From Ypsolopha sequella (taxonomy: Eukaryota > Arthropoda > Insecta > Lepidoptera > Ypsolophidae), in assembly GCA_934047225.1 (NCBI GenBank), contig OW204009.1, positions 16,256,898-16,320,897 of the forward strand: a DNA stretch of 64,000 nucleotides, read 5' to 3'. Below, in pieces: positions 55,055 to 64,000 of the stretch. The position numbers were made by a program, and so were the translations under genes. How positions within the stretch are numbered: position 1 is the first letter of the stretch; every line of letters begins with the position of its first letter. The notes under the pieces were generated by a model that worked only from the letters and a program-made list of their open reading frames with translations, was not told the origin of the DNA and ran no database searches.

Positions 55055-56030
55055 TTAGTATTGCATACGGCTTGAACACTCACGTGTGATTCCATCCATC
55101 CATCAGCCTAGTTCGTCCACTGCTGGACATAAGTCTTTCCAGGACTTTGCCACTCCCAGCGGTCATCCTGGAGGAATTGCCCATACTCACACACGCTGGG
55201 CAGGCGGGTTGGTGAGCGCGGTGCCGGAACCCTCGCAACGCTGCCCGTCACCAGTCTGTTCCATATAAGGCCCGGCTATTAGGGATGGATATACCGCCAT
55301 CCATCGGTCCCAGGCATGGTGGGCCTCCTGGTTTTTTGCCTGTGAGCTGTCCTCTTACTCTCTCCCGAATTACTTCGAGGGGGTCTCCAAGTAAGATGGT
55401 GGTACCTCCACAGTCGAGCCCGGCATCAGCTCTACCACGTGTGATTGTTGTTGACTATATGCCAACCGTTTCACCGATACAATTTCGGCATTATCAAGGC
55501 GAGTGTCGTTCTTAGGACGACGACGCGGCGTTCACCGTTATTGTCAAACGGGCACTTGCAGCCGCCGATCGGTGAGCTGCACGCATTGCTCGTGCGCAAA
55601 GGGTTGGCTGCGTCGTCGAAGGAAGTGGGATGGTGGATGCACTTGATTCTTTTAATTGTTCCAATTGTTCGTTGTTAGGGGCGGTTATTAAACAGACCGA
55701 GCTCACAACGTCGTCACTGTTACTGCGCACTGTCCTAAAGTTGCTCGATCCATCGAGAACCGGTTTCCAAGACGGAGCCAGCTGCCAACCACGATCCCTG
55801 TTGAAGTTGGGATGAGGACTTATCTCGATGGCTTCGTGTATTTTGCGAGGAATGGTATATTTCTCCTTCACTAATACTGTAGCTTTTTCGAAACGGATGT
55901 AGTGGGTCGTATCCGAACTTAGTGCATGTTCTGCTACTGCTGACCCGTTAATGACCAGTTTCTTCATGTAAGTGTTCAAGCCGTATGTAATAATAATTTA
56001 GTAGGTCAGCTCACGCGAGTTTTAATAAAA
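55055..56030 (-). mobile_element. Penelope-like element fragment (intron 8)
   Basis: Bounded by inverted copies of gcatacggcttgaacactca (55068) and gtgttcaagccgtatgtaat (55972). Contains the coding fragment below. A second retroelement piece (cctagttcgtccactgctgg, about 55090-55440) is inserted in its left side. Confidence 0.6.
55512..55979 (-). pseudogene. Penelope-like protein C-terminal region (after GIY-YIG)
   Basis: Minus strand: SAVAEHALSSDTTHYIRFEK, ATVLVKEKYTIPRKIHEAIE and ISPHPNFNRDRGWQLAPSWK. The SxVAEHAL...I.F..A.VL..E....R.I.EAIEI..HPNFNRD pattern follows the GIY-YIG endonuclease in Penelope-like retroelements. RT and the GIY-YIG motif are missing. The tail (STTQPTLCARAMRAAHRSAA) is low-complexity. 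Confidence 0.7.
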
Positions 56031-56049
56031 CTATAAGTTAGAATTTTTT

Positions 56050-56360
56050 TTAGGGTTCCGTACCTAAAGGGTAACCAACGGGACCCTATTACTAAGACTC
56101 CGCTGTCCGTCTGTCTGTCCGTCTGTCTGTCCATCTGTCTGTCCGTCTGTCTGTCCGTCTGTCACCACACTGTATCTCATGAACCGTGATAGTTAGACAG
56201 TTGAAATTTTCACAGATAATGTATTTCTGTTGCCGCTATAACAACAAATACTAAAAAAATAGAATACAATAAATATTTAAGGGAGCTCCCATACAACAGA
56301 CATGTTTATTTTGCCGTTTTTATAGATAATGGCACGGACTCGCACTTGGCCGGTTTTTTC
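56050..56360 (-). repeat. Interspersed repeat, reversed copy with empty hAT-MITE site (intron 8)
   Basis: Reverse complement of the 47128-47640 family. At the place of the 47202-47423 insertion it reads catacaacagacatg without insert. Contains an expanded gtctgtctgtcc microsatellite (56105-56162). Confidence 0.85.
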
Positions 56361-57740
56361 TTTTCTTTTCTAAAGTGGCAGTACTATCGCACCATATAGC
56401 GCCTTAATACGAAAAAAAATTCCCGTAGAATTACGACAAAATAATATGTTGTGTCCCCTTTGAACCCACCCATTTGCAGGCAATATCCACTACGGGAGCA
56501 GAAAATCATTTTTTGCAAATTTTTTAATTCTATTAAAACCAGGGTGGTCGCTTCGCTAGGCTCCCCAAAGGTGGCTCTACCCCACAACAGCATGTCTAAC
56601 TAAAATAGACTAATCTAGCAGTATTTACATCAGTAATTTGCCTTATGCGTCTAACAGGGCGAGGGCGCTGAGTGTTTGTATCTTATCACGCTCTTGTAAA
56701 AGACGCTGATAGATGTTTTTTTTGCATTCCACATTTATAAATAGTTTTGTGCCTTTTTTGTTGGTGTATTCGTCATGTATTCTACCTGGCGTATCGCTCA
56801 GTTGAAGGAGGAGCTAAAGAAAAGAGATTTTTCGCTGCGAGGAAAGAAAGGAGGCCTCGTGGTTCAAGTTCCCTTTCCTTTACATCCAAAAGCTACACAA
56901 AAACCCATTGCTTTAACTTTTCAATGAAAATAAGAAATTGTGCGGAACTAATTGACAGTAAGCATTCCCATTAAGCGAACATAATGAACAATTCCCGTGG
57001 TTTAAAACTCAGTAGATAGACTTTGCTTTTTGTTATGTTGTGGACTGTATGGTGGTTAAAATTTAGATTTATCGAGCGTCGTTGTGTCTTTGCTTTGAAA
57101 TGTGAAAAGGGAGCACCAAAGGAAATTGGAGGGACTTACAGATAGTTGATGATATTGATGTTCTTGGTTATCTCTGCTGCTGGCTGGGGGCCCCCTGATC
57201 AATCCTGGTGCTATGTACACGCACATTTCACTAAATTATATATTATTTTATATTAATATTTAGACTGTATTACAGCGACGTTTTAACATGTTGAGTTTGG
57301 ATCGGTGAGTGAATGAGATCCCGAGGAATGAATGGATTGACTGGGAAAGGGAATGAAGTGGATTGGTGGTGCTTTTTAAATTTGATAAATGAAGTCTTAA
57401 CACTTTTATGCAAACCTCGAGCACTCGTCGAAATACAGTAAACGCGATATTTGTACCCGCAGAACACACGTTTTTGCGGCTTTAAAGGAAAAGTGTGTTT
57501 TCTGTAAGCACAAGTATGTGAAGAACTGAATAAAAACGTTCACCTTGTTGTTAGAGAGCGAGAGAGAGACAGATGGACTTGAAAATGTTATCGCAGCAAA
57601 TTCTGGAAAGACGTAAAATTTGACATATTTTTATTGCCCCTATGACTGGATATAACGCGAAAGTGTCAGCAATTTTCCCAAATATACGTTGTTTAGCGAG
57701 ACGATGCGAAGCGGGTCATTCACCTCTTACAATTATGATA
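56361..57740 (+). other. Intron 8, middle: repeats only
   Basis: About 56650-56945 is the inverted relative of 49078-49262 plus 49663-49730. 57116-57480 contains minus-strand words (HQSTSFPFP, FIPRDL) I cannot assign. No gene. Confidence 0.45.
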
Positions 57741-57856
57741 CTTAATTTTAAAAACCGGCCAAGTGCGTGTTGGGCCACGCGTAGTGTAGGGTTCCGTAGT
57801 TGTCCTGCAAAATATGCGGACTTCTCCAAGTAAATTTTATAAGTTTGTCGACTAAT

Positions 57857-57981
57857 ACAGATCGCGCCAAACTTCTAGTACGCTCGGAAGTTGCTCTTCC
57901 CAAGAACGGCCCATACATTTTGTTCCTGCTGATACGAATCGCCCGGTCTTTAGAGGGGACTAAAAGTTTGGCGCGATCTGT
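57857..57981. repeat. Small foldback MITE, 23-bp arms (intron 8)
   Basis: acagatcgcgccaaacttct / complement with one mismatch, inside a copy of the widespread interspersed repeat. Confidence 0.8.
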
Positions 57982-58489
57982 ACTCGTTAACTTGTAAAGC
58001 CTACTTAGCTGTGATAGTTTTTTTTTTTTTTTTTCTTTATGTATAATATGTTATGTCTCCAAATACAACCGTTTCACTGGCAGGGAGGGGGACACTTGAC
58101 TCTAACAAAAATTAACACTTTTAAAATTAATATTTCGCAAACAGAACCCTAGAAAACTTTTTTATTTACGTGACAAAAATACAAAAAAAAAAAAACACTT
58201 ATCTTATCTAACTTATAAACCTTATAAACCTTGGATCGAAAAATGGTCATCTCACACTCCCAATATTTTTAAATTAAAACCCAACCTTTATTATTCCCCT
58301 GCGTATTTCCCCATATTATTATTTATGACATGAAACTATTACCTATACTCATAGATTATTTAATTACTCGTATTACATTAAAACCGACCTGGGGATCTAA
58401 AAAGGCCGACTTGGGTGAATCATAAAATGATTTGAAAGTAGGATGGAGTCAGAGCTTTTCACGCGTGCAAAAGAGACGGCATTAGAACA
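57982..58489 (+). other. Intron 8, nothing recognised
   Basis: AT-rich with poly-T (58017-58035) and poly-A (58175-58195) runs. Confidence 0.4.
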
Positions 58490-58640
58490 GGAGCCGTATT
58501 TTTGAATCGTTCGTATTCAATTCACGTGCGAAAATATATACCTGTCTCATCTTGCAAATGACAAGTTCTGATGTGCTACTTGAAATGGGTATATACTTTC
58601 GCACGGGAATTGAAATCGAACGATTCAAAAATACGGCTCC
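58490..58640. repeat. Foldback MITE, about 52-bp arms (intron 8)
   Basis: ggagccgtatttttgaatcg and its inverted copy at 58621-58640. 151 bp. Confidence 0.85.
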
Positions 58641-59580
58641 AGAATCATAATGTGATTCATGCAAAACGGCATTTTTAGAGGATCTGTAATAAGTGTATCC
58701 GTTGTACCTACATTACATAAATAAATATATTTCATTTCATTTCATATCACATTGTATATGCATCAAGAACAACCGCTCATAGTGTGACACCTCACGTGCG
58801 TGCGTTAACTTCTCTCATCTCAACGCACTATTGTCGTCAGTACCACAGTGTGATTTATTTAGTGATAAAATGACGTCTGTAATTGAAGACTGTATGAAAA
58901 TGAAAAATTATTTATTTCTTAAGCTTACTTCATTAAATAAACTGAGTTTGAGTTCTCCTATTCGGTATGAAAATACCTGTAACAGGAGTCCCCGCTCTCC
59001 TATAACTAAAAATACAAAATTAAGTGATAAACAAAACTATTATTTACAGAGGTGACTAACGAATTATTATAAATATAAAAAAGAAAAGAAAAGTTTAGTA
59101 TATACATACTTAGGCTGAGTGTATGGCGTTCTGCAAGAGAGAATTATGAAAGGCTTAGATTATACTTTAAATGTGTAAATTTATTTACATATCTCTTGCT
59201 CTGTAAGTACACCCTTACACCCCTGAATGCCGGGGTGTATGACTATCATTACAGCATAGGTTTTGGAATTTGAAAAAAGAACTGTCATACTCATACTGCA
59301 CGAAGAATATTTTTAAAAAGTTAATATTTTTTTTCTCGGTATCGATTAATTACTCGAATCGGAATCTAGACAATTTATTTTATAAAGATTTTATTTTAAA
59401 TATGGAACTATTTGTTTCCACATCGTATGTTAGATGGAATCGATTTAAAAATCAAACTGGCCAGCAAGATTTGACGCGCTTGCGTGCGTGAAAAAAAAAA
59501 AGGCAGTCTACTAGTAGGCGCGAAAGCATCGCGAAAGTAATTAATTTTCTTGTTCGAGTTCTTTTTCAAAAGTTTTAAAC
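58641..59580 (+). other. Retroelement tail and Crypton upstream region
   Basis: A ttcatttcatttcat run (58728-58745) is a LINE-type tail. A 74-codon ORF at 58831 (MSSVPQCDLFSDKMTSVIED) has no recognisable domain. The last 300 bases are AT-rich and would contain the promoter of the recombinase gene. Confidence 0.4.
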
Positions 59581-60817
59581 ATGTCTAGTGACGAAGACAA
59601 AGATCTAACGCCTGATTTTATTAAAGAAAGGGCAAAAACAGTTGTCGAAAATATATTACCGCCGAACTCAAAAGAAAGATATGTAAAGGCATACGACGAA
59701 TTTATGAAATGGCGGTCAGAAAAAAAAGTGAAATCTCTTTCTGAAAGTGTTTTTATATCATATTTTGATGAATTATCTAAGAGGCTACAACCTTCCAGTT
59801 TATGGTGCTTTTATTCCATGCTAAAATCTACAATGATGACAAAACATGACGTGAATTTGAAAGATTTTTCTAAACTTACTGCTTTCTTGAAAAGGCAGTC
59901 TGACGGCTTTAAAAGCAAGAAATCGAAGGTATTTACTGCAGAAGAAGTACAGAAATTCTTAAATGAAGCTCCGGATGAAATTTATTTAGCAATAAAGGTA
60001 CCTACGTATTTACTTGCCCTTTTTAATAAGTTACCAAAATATTTCACAAAAATACTATGCGAATTTGGTGCCTTTAATACAACTTATGTCTTTTTTACAG
60101 GTTGTTCTAATTTTTGGGATATCGGGAGCCTGCAGAACCGTGGAATTGACAAACTTGACAATAGAAAATGTAGAAAAACATAACAAATTACTACTCATAA
60201 AACTGCCTAACACGAAAACTAAAATTGACCGGTCATTTGTTGTGCATGAAGAATTTGCAAATTATGTTGAAAAATATCAAGCTCTTCGGCCTGAAAACGT
60301 GGATACAAATCGTTTTTTTCTTAATTACAGTAAAGGAAAATGCCACAGACAAGTAATAGGAAAAAACAAATTTACAGGCATGCCAAAGCAAATAGCCACA
60401 TTTTTAAAACTGAGTAACGTAGAGTTATACACCGGGCATTGCTTTCGCAGAACATCAGCGACTCTATTGGCTGATTCGGGAGCCAACCTCACTCTGTTAA
60501 AAAGGTACGGCGGCTGGAAGTCCAGCAAAGTGGCCGAAGGTTATATCGAAGATTCGGTGGCAAACAAAAGCAAAATTACTTCTAAAATAACAGAAAATAT
60601 AAACTTGAAATCACCACGTCAAAGCACATCATCTGAGCCATTTTTTAATGAAGAAAATAGTACCAGTCAACTGCCGCCATTTACGATGCAAGAACCTCAA
60701 GTCACTCAAACTCAAGTCTTATCATCACAAACTCATACTCAAACTATAAATATTCCTAAAAAGAACGTGACCATATCTCTTACAAATTGTAATAATTTTA
60801 CTATTAATTTTAATTAA
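59581..60817 (+). CDS. Crypton-type tyrosine recombinase, intact, one intron
   Basis: Exon 1 59581-59997, intron 59998-60100 (gtacct...ttttttacag), exon 2 60101-60817; 377 residues. Residues 1-130 form a SAM-like core-binding region (SKERYVKAYDEFMKWRSEKK, FISYFDELSKRLQPSSLWCF). The catalytic domain has Arg151 (ISGACRTVEL), a Lys-rich beta hairpin (KLPNTKTK), His252 and Arg255 (TGHCFRRTSA), Trp278 (RYGGWKSS) and nucleophile Tyr287 (EGYIEDS), i.e. the R...HxxR...H/W...Y set. The C-terminal 80 residues are Ser/Thr/Gln-rich. Such proteins excise and insert Cryptons by site-specific recombination. No stop or frameshift is present and AATAAA lies at 60838-60843. It could be an active Crypton or a domesticated gene inside the zinc finger gene's intron. 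Confidence 0.88.
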
Positions 60818-61168
60818 ATACACATTTTTTTCTTCTTAATAAATGTTCATTGAAACCTGCTGTCTTGTTGTTTACTTACCTCACAATCGATATGTAAAGC
60901 AGAGTATTTATCTCGGGCGTAAGCATCAATTGCATACTCGGGTTAATTAGCGCCTTCGCTTCGCTCAGGCGCCAAAAACCTCGTATGCAATTGATGTCAT
61001 ACAGCCCTTGGTTAATAATCTACTATTGTTTTTGTAATTGTTTGTGTTAAGTTTTTACAATTACTGTTTTTTTTTTTTATATATAATATAGCGATTTAGC
61101 ATAAGCTGTGATGTTATACTTTTATATTAAATAAATAATAATAATAATGACGGACTGTATGCCCGCAG
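60818..61168 (+). other. End of intron 8 with a hairpin at 60926-60997
   Basis: PolyA signal of the recombinase gene, then catcaattgcatactcgg...cctcgtatgcaattgatg, an inverted repeat with an inner gcgccttcgcttcgctcagg hairpin. Possibly a MITE or the Crypton's flank. Confidence 0.55.
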
Positions 61169-61276
61169 GCGCTCGCGTCGCCCCGCAGCATCACGCGTCA
61201 CGTGCGGCGCGTGCACGAGGGCATCAAGGATAGCCCCAGGGACAAGATCTGCCAGCTGTGCGGAAAGGCGTTCCGG
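61169..61276 (+). CDS. ZAD-ZNF exon 9: end of finger 9, start of finger 10
   Basis: Acceptor tatgcccgcag, frame ALASPRSITRHVRRVHEGIK, DSPRDKICQLCGKAFR, donor gtgggt. With exon 8, finger 9 becomes CPVCGKALASPRSITRHVRR plus VH (C-x2-C-x12-H-x4-H). 108 nt, phase 0 to 0. Confidence 0.86.
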
Positions 61277-61434
61277 GTGGGTACTAACTCAGACCCCGGC
61301 GTGGGGTCACAAGTTGCTCATGGAACACATGTGTAGACATTAAAAAAAAAAGTTTTATTTATTGAACCATTTACAATGAGTAAGATACAATGATACCCTG
61401 GCTTAAATTAAAGGTAACCTGAGATTCTGGAATC

Positions 61435-61930
61435 CCTCGCTTTCTCCCGGAAGTTCTTTACAATTTATCTTATTCAACACATAACACCTGTGCTTATGGA
61501 AACTCATTCAGTGTCCATTCAGTTCGACTATGGAATGCTCTTCCGCATAGTATTCGCGACTGTCTAACTATCGGTTCCTTTAAGAAAAAGCTTAAAGAAC
61601 ACTACCTCCCATAATCTGAATAGATAGATATTATATATATTTATGTTTATGTAGTTTATTACACACTATGTATATTTATAATATTTTATATATTGTATTT
61701 ATAGTAAGTATTGATATAAATTTTTATTTTGTTATTAAACTTGTATAGTTCTTTGTATATTCTTCTTTGTGTACACGTGTATGATTACTCCGTTTATGTT
61801 ACTTTTTCCTATTGTGATGGTTTTGCTGTCAGAAATCTCTGTTTAGAGATAAGCTCGCCAATGTGCATCTTTTTACTGTAATTTTGTTTATGTGTATAAT
61901 TCCATGTGTGTACAATAAATAATAAAGAAT
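61435..61930 (+). pseudogene. LINE 3' end (C-terminal coding part to 61614, then UTR), intron 9
   Basis: Frame PEVLYNLSYSTHNTCAYGNS, FSVHSVRLWNALPHSIRDCL, TIGSFKKKLKEHYLP, TAA at 61612-61614. SVRLWNALP...SFKKKL is the C-terminal block of Jockey/CR1-like LINEs. The AT-rich 3' UTR ends near aataaataataaagaattc. Confidence 0.75.
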
Positions 61931-62172
61931 TCAACAAATAAAACTAAAATCCAACAGAGACGCTATTGGAACGAAAGACATCGGACATCATTATATTATT
62001 AAAACTTTTACTTTAATTTTTAGTAGGAAGCATAAAATAAAAACAAAAAAATGAAAACTTTATATTTACGATATATTTCGGCCTTTACAATGAAATTGTA
62101 AAAATCGTAGTGAAATTGGTAAAATGAAATTTCGACTTCCCATAGTGATTCATTATTCATCCATGATACTGC

Positions 62173-62335
62173 GGGTCTACCGCGTAATTCTGATTTGTAT
62201 CAACTTCAAGCAAATGCATGCGAAATTCAACGCGTGCAAAATAGATGGCATGTTAGGCGGGCGTCGTCGCACGCACGTCAAATTTCAATCTCAAGTTGAT
62301 GTTGATGAAAATCAGAATTACGCGGTAGACCCGCT
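62173..62335. repeat. Palindromic foldback element, copy 2 (intron 9)
   Basis: Same family as 1057-1213: right arm identical in the part I compared (ttcaatctcaagttgatgtt), left arm diverged. It ends 74 bp before exon 10. Confidence 0.82.
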
Positions 62336-62409
62336 GATCACTTACCAAACCTCTAGTATGAATTTGGACGATGATCAAAAATTCACCTCGTAAATGTTTG
62401 AATTTTCAG

Positions 62410-62534
62410 GATAAGAAAGGTTTACGTGAGCACGAGCGCATCCACACGGGCGAGCGGCCGCTGTCGTGTTCGCTCTGCGGAGCCACGTTCAGGCAGAACG
62501 CGTCGCTCTACACGCACAAGCGGAGAGTGCACAG
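62410..62534 (+). CDS. ZAD-ZNF exon 10: end of finger 10, finger 11
   Basis: Acceptor gaattttcag, frame DKKGLREHERIHTGERPLSC, SLCGATFRQNASLYTHKRRV, H, donor gtaact. Finger 10 is completed as CQLCGKAFRDKKGLREHERI plus H. A consensus HTGERP linker joins finger 11. 125 nt, phase 0 to 2; at least one more exon lies beyond the window. Confidence 0.87.
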
Positions 62535-64000
62535 GTAACTAGTGCCGAGGTCGGACCCCCGTCTGTGGGGTCGAAACACGGGCTCACGAACGAGTGAGCG
62601 AGTGATTCTTAGTTAGAATCCTGAGCGTGGTGAGGGATTCAAAGGCACAAGAAACAGAATAAATTTGCTCTCGTGTTACATATACAACTTTTCACCTCAC
62701 TAGCGAGAAAACACGGATGTAAAGACACTATCTTTTCGAACGAAATTATAGGAATTCAATGTTTTTTTTTCTTTAAGCAATACGCTATATAAAAATGTTG
62801 CACATAAAATAAAATGAGGGGTGTTAATTTAATCCCGAAAACTGCGAAAAATCGGAAAATCTTTGATAAACCGATTGAAAACGCAAAACGTAACCATCAC
62901 GCCGGAGTTTTACTCTATATCTATCCGTTTCCGGATTCCATACACATTGGGAGGCCATACACAGGATTTCGAGAAGTTTACCTTGTCTATGTCATCCGAC
63001 AAGCTGTGGGGCTGTGTATAGCCTCCCAAAGTGTATAGAGTGAAAAACATAGCCGCCATGCTGATGTTTGCAGTCTTTCTTTCTCTTGAACAAAGGATAT
63101 GGAGTTTTTGAACAATTCGCAGTGTTCTTAATTTGAATCACTTTTCTTCACTGTTGTTTTTAAGCAATAAAGGTGCGCTTTTCGAGCTAGTGGGGTGAAA
63201 ATAGTACATTGTTCACCGAGGGAAGAAAGGGGAAGATTACCAACGAGGGTGTAGTTTGAGGCCCGAGGCGAAGCCAAGGGCCTCAATACACACGAGTTGG
63301 GAATCGCACTTTCTCCCGAGTGATACATAGTGCTTTATACTACACCTGCGAGGAAATAGTATAATTTTACTTTTAATCAAGATACAATAAAAGAAACCGA
63401 CTGACTCGCGTGCGATTGTCACTTTTTATTTCCATTTTTTTTTTTTTCATTTTCCCCACTAAGTGGAAAGGCAAAGGGATCTTAGCCCATACAGCCATGT
63501 TTGACGTTATAGTTTTTTATGTTTATATGCACTATCCTCTTACGCAAATACAACAGGGTTAGAAAAAACACACGAAAAGGCACAGCCCGCAATTTTGTTC
63601 CATTGAACAACACACTACACAGGTTACGGCGATTTTAATTCACAATATCCTATCACTATTGTTGATCAAAACACCCAAAATGCAATATTTTTTCAATAAA
63701 ACAAAAAAACGACGCCATCACGTCTTCGCGCCTTTTTTCCAACCTTTTATTTCCTTCTTATTTTTTATTATGTGCAGGCAAAGCAAGTGGCCAGTATCAT
63801 TTTTCGAGTTTTATGTACGAGTTCGCAAAATAATACTGGCCACTTGGCCACTTGCTCATTCTTTATGTTAATAAAAAAAAAAAACAGCACGTTAACAATG
63901 GATTTGCATATACTTTTTCTGCCCGCTCAAGCACGTTAACAATGAATTTTCATACACTTTTGCCGCCCGCATATTTGTATGACAGTAATGACGTATTTTC
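62535..64000 (+). other. Intron 10 (partial): foldbacks and a 44-bp tandem repeat
   Basis: A hairpin of ccatacacattgggaggcc / ggctatacacagcccc type is at 62938-63039. A second foldback (aagtggccagtat / atactggccactt) is at 63783-63855. A tandem pair of 44-bp units (gcacgttaacaatg...) is at 63889-63976. No gene seen. Confidence 0.6.

Larger units (their letters stand above)
38694..62534 (+). other. ZAD-C2H2 zinc finger gene, reconstructed (ten exon positions, 3' end beyond window)
   Basis: Phase-consistent exons: 38694-38837, 40798-40932, 41890-42429, 44672-44853, 46895-47020, 50550-50660 or 50694-50804, 53350-53553, 53978-54089, 61169-61276, 62410-62534. The product has a ZAD dimerisation domain (four Cys in two CxxC pairs), an acidic then basic linker and 11 fingers so far. 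Such proteins are nuclear DNA-binding regulators in insects; the specific role is unknown. Four fingers are split by introns (4/5-6, 6-7, 8-9, 9-10), and each split restores exact C2-H2 spacing, which strongly supports the model. Introns are swollen by transposons. Confidence 0.85.

Noticed and set aside
58831..59055. 74-codon ORF MSSVPQCDLFSDK as an upstream exon of the recombinase
   Set aside because: No donor-acceptor pair linking it to 59581 that I could defend, and the recombinase already has a suitable start.

Overview
Insect nuclear DNA, almost certainly Lepidoptera. No bacterial operons, ribosome binding sites or CRISPR arrays are present. Genes are split by GT-AG introns. One gene has a ZAD domain followed by C2H2 fingers, an arthropod architecture. 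The interspersed repeats belong to families I recognise from moth and butterfly genomes: Helitrons ending in a CTAG-type terminus, the repeat ending in ggtacggaaccctaaaaa, a tRNA-derived SINE, RTE-like and Jockey/CR1-like LINEs, and mariner.

Layout. 1-10.6 kb: a 39-bp minisatellite, LINE fragments, foldback elements, and a minus-strand array of about 13 C2H2 fingers (6315-8943) split by a decayed mariner (6567-7873) and carrying a nonsense codon. 10.65-17.1 kb: two large minisatellites (66-bp unit, about 31 copies; 30-bp unit, about 95 copies) around an RTE-like LINE 3' end. 17.8-22.7 kb: a broken Tc1/mariner-superfamily transposon holding an internally deleted Helitron, next to a probable minus-strand host exon (22675-22849). 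22.9-32 kb: three LINEs nested in one another. A plus-strand Jockey/CR1-like LINE is split by a minus-strand LINE (11-bp target-site duplication), itself split by a minus-strand EN-RT-RNase H LINE (13-bp duplication). 32-38.6 kb: a hAT fragment, an RT fragment, TIR elements and unassigned AT-rich DNA.

38.69 kb to beyond the right edge: the main host gene, on the plus strand. It is a ZAD-C2H2 zinc finger protein that I reconstructed from ten exon positions with matching phases, one of them present as two alternative copies. It encodes a ZAD, an acidic/basic linker and at least 11 fingers. Most fingers are cut by introns, so correct splicing is needed to complete them. The introns hold a tRNA-like SINE, Penelope-like pieces, many MITEs, a THAP-domain first exon, LINE tails and an intact intron-containing Crypton-type tyrosine recombinase (59581-60817).

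Most unusual points: (i) a tandem duplication of a symmetric 111-nt exon (50550-50660 and 50694-50804) separated by only 33 nt, where finger geometry requires mutually exclusive use; (ii) a minisatellite (53675-53970) whose unit is the 3' splice site of the next exon, giving about a dozen tandem acceptors; (iii) the Crypton; (iv) the nested transposons with readable target duplications.
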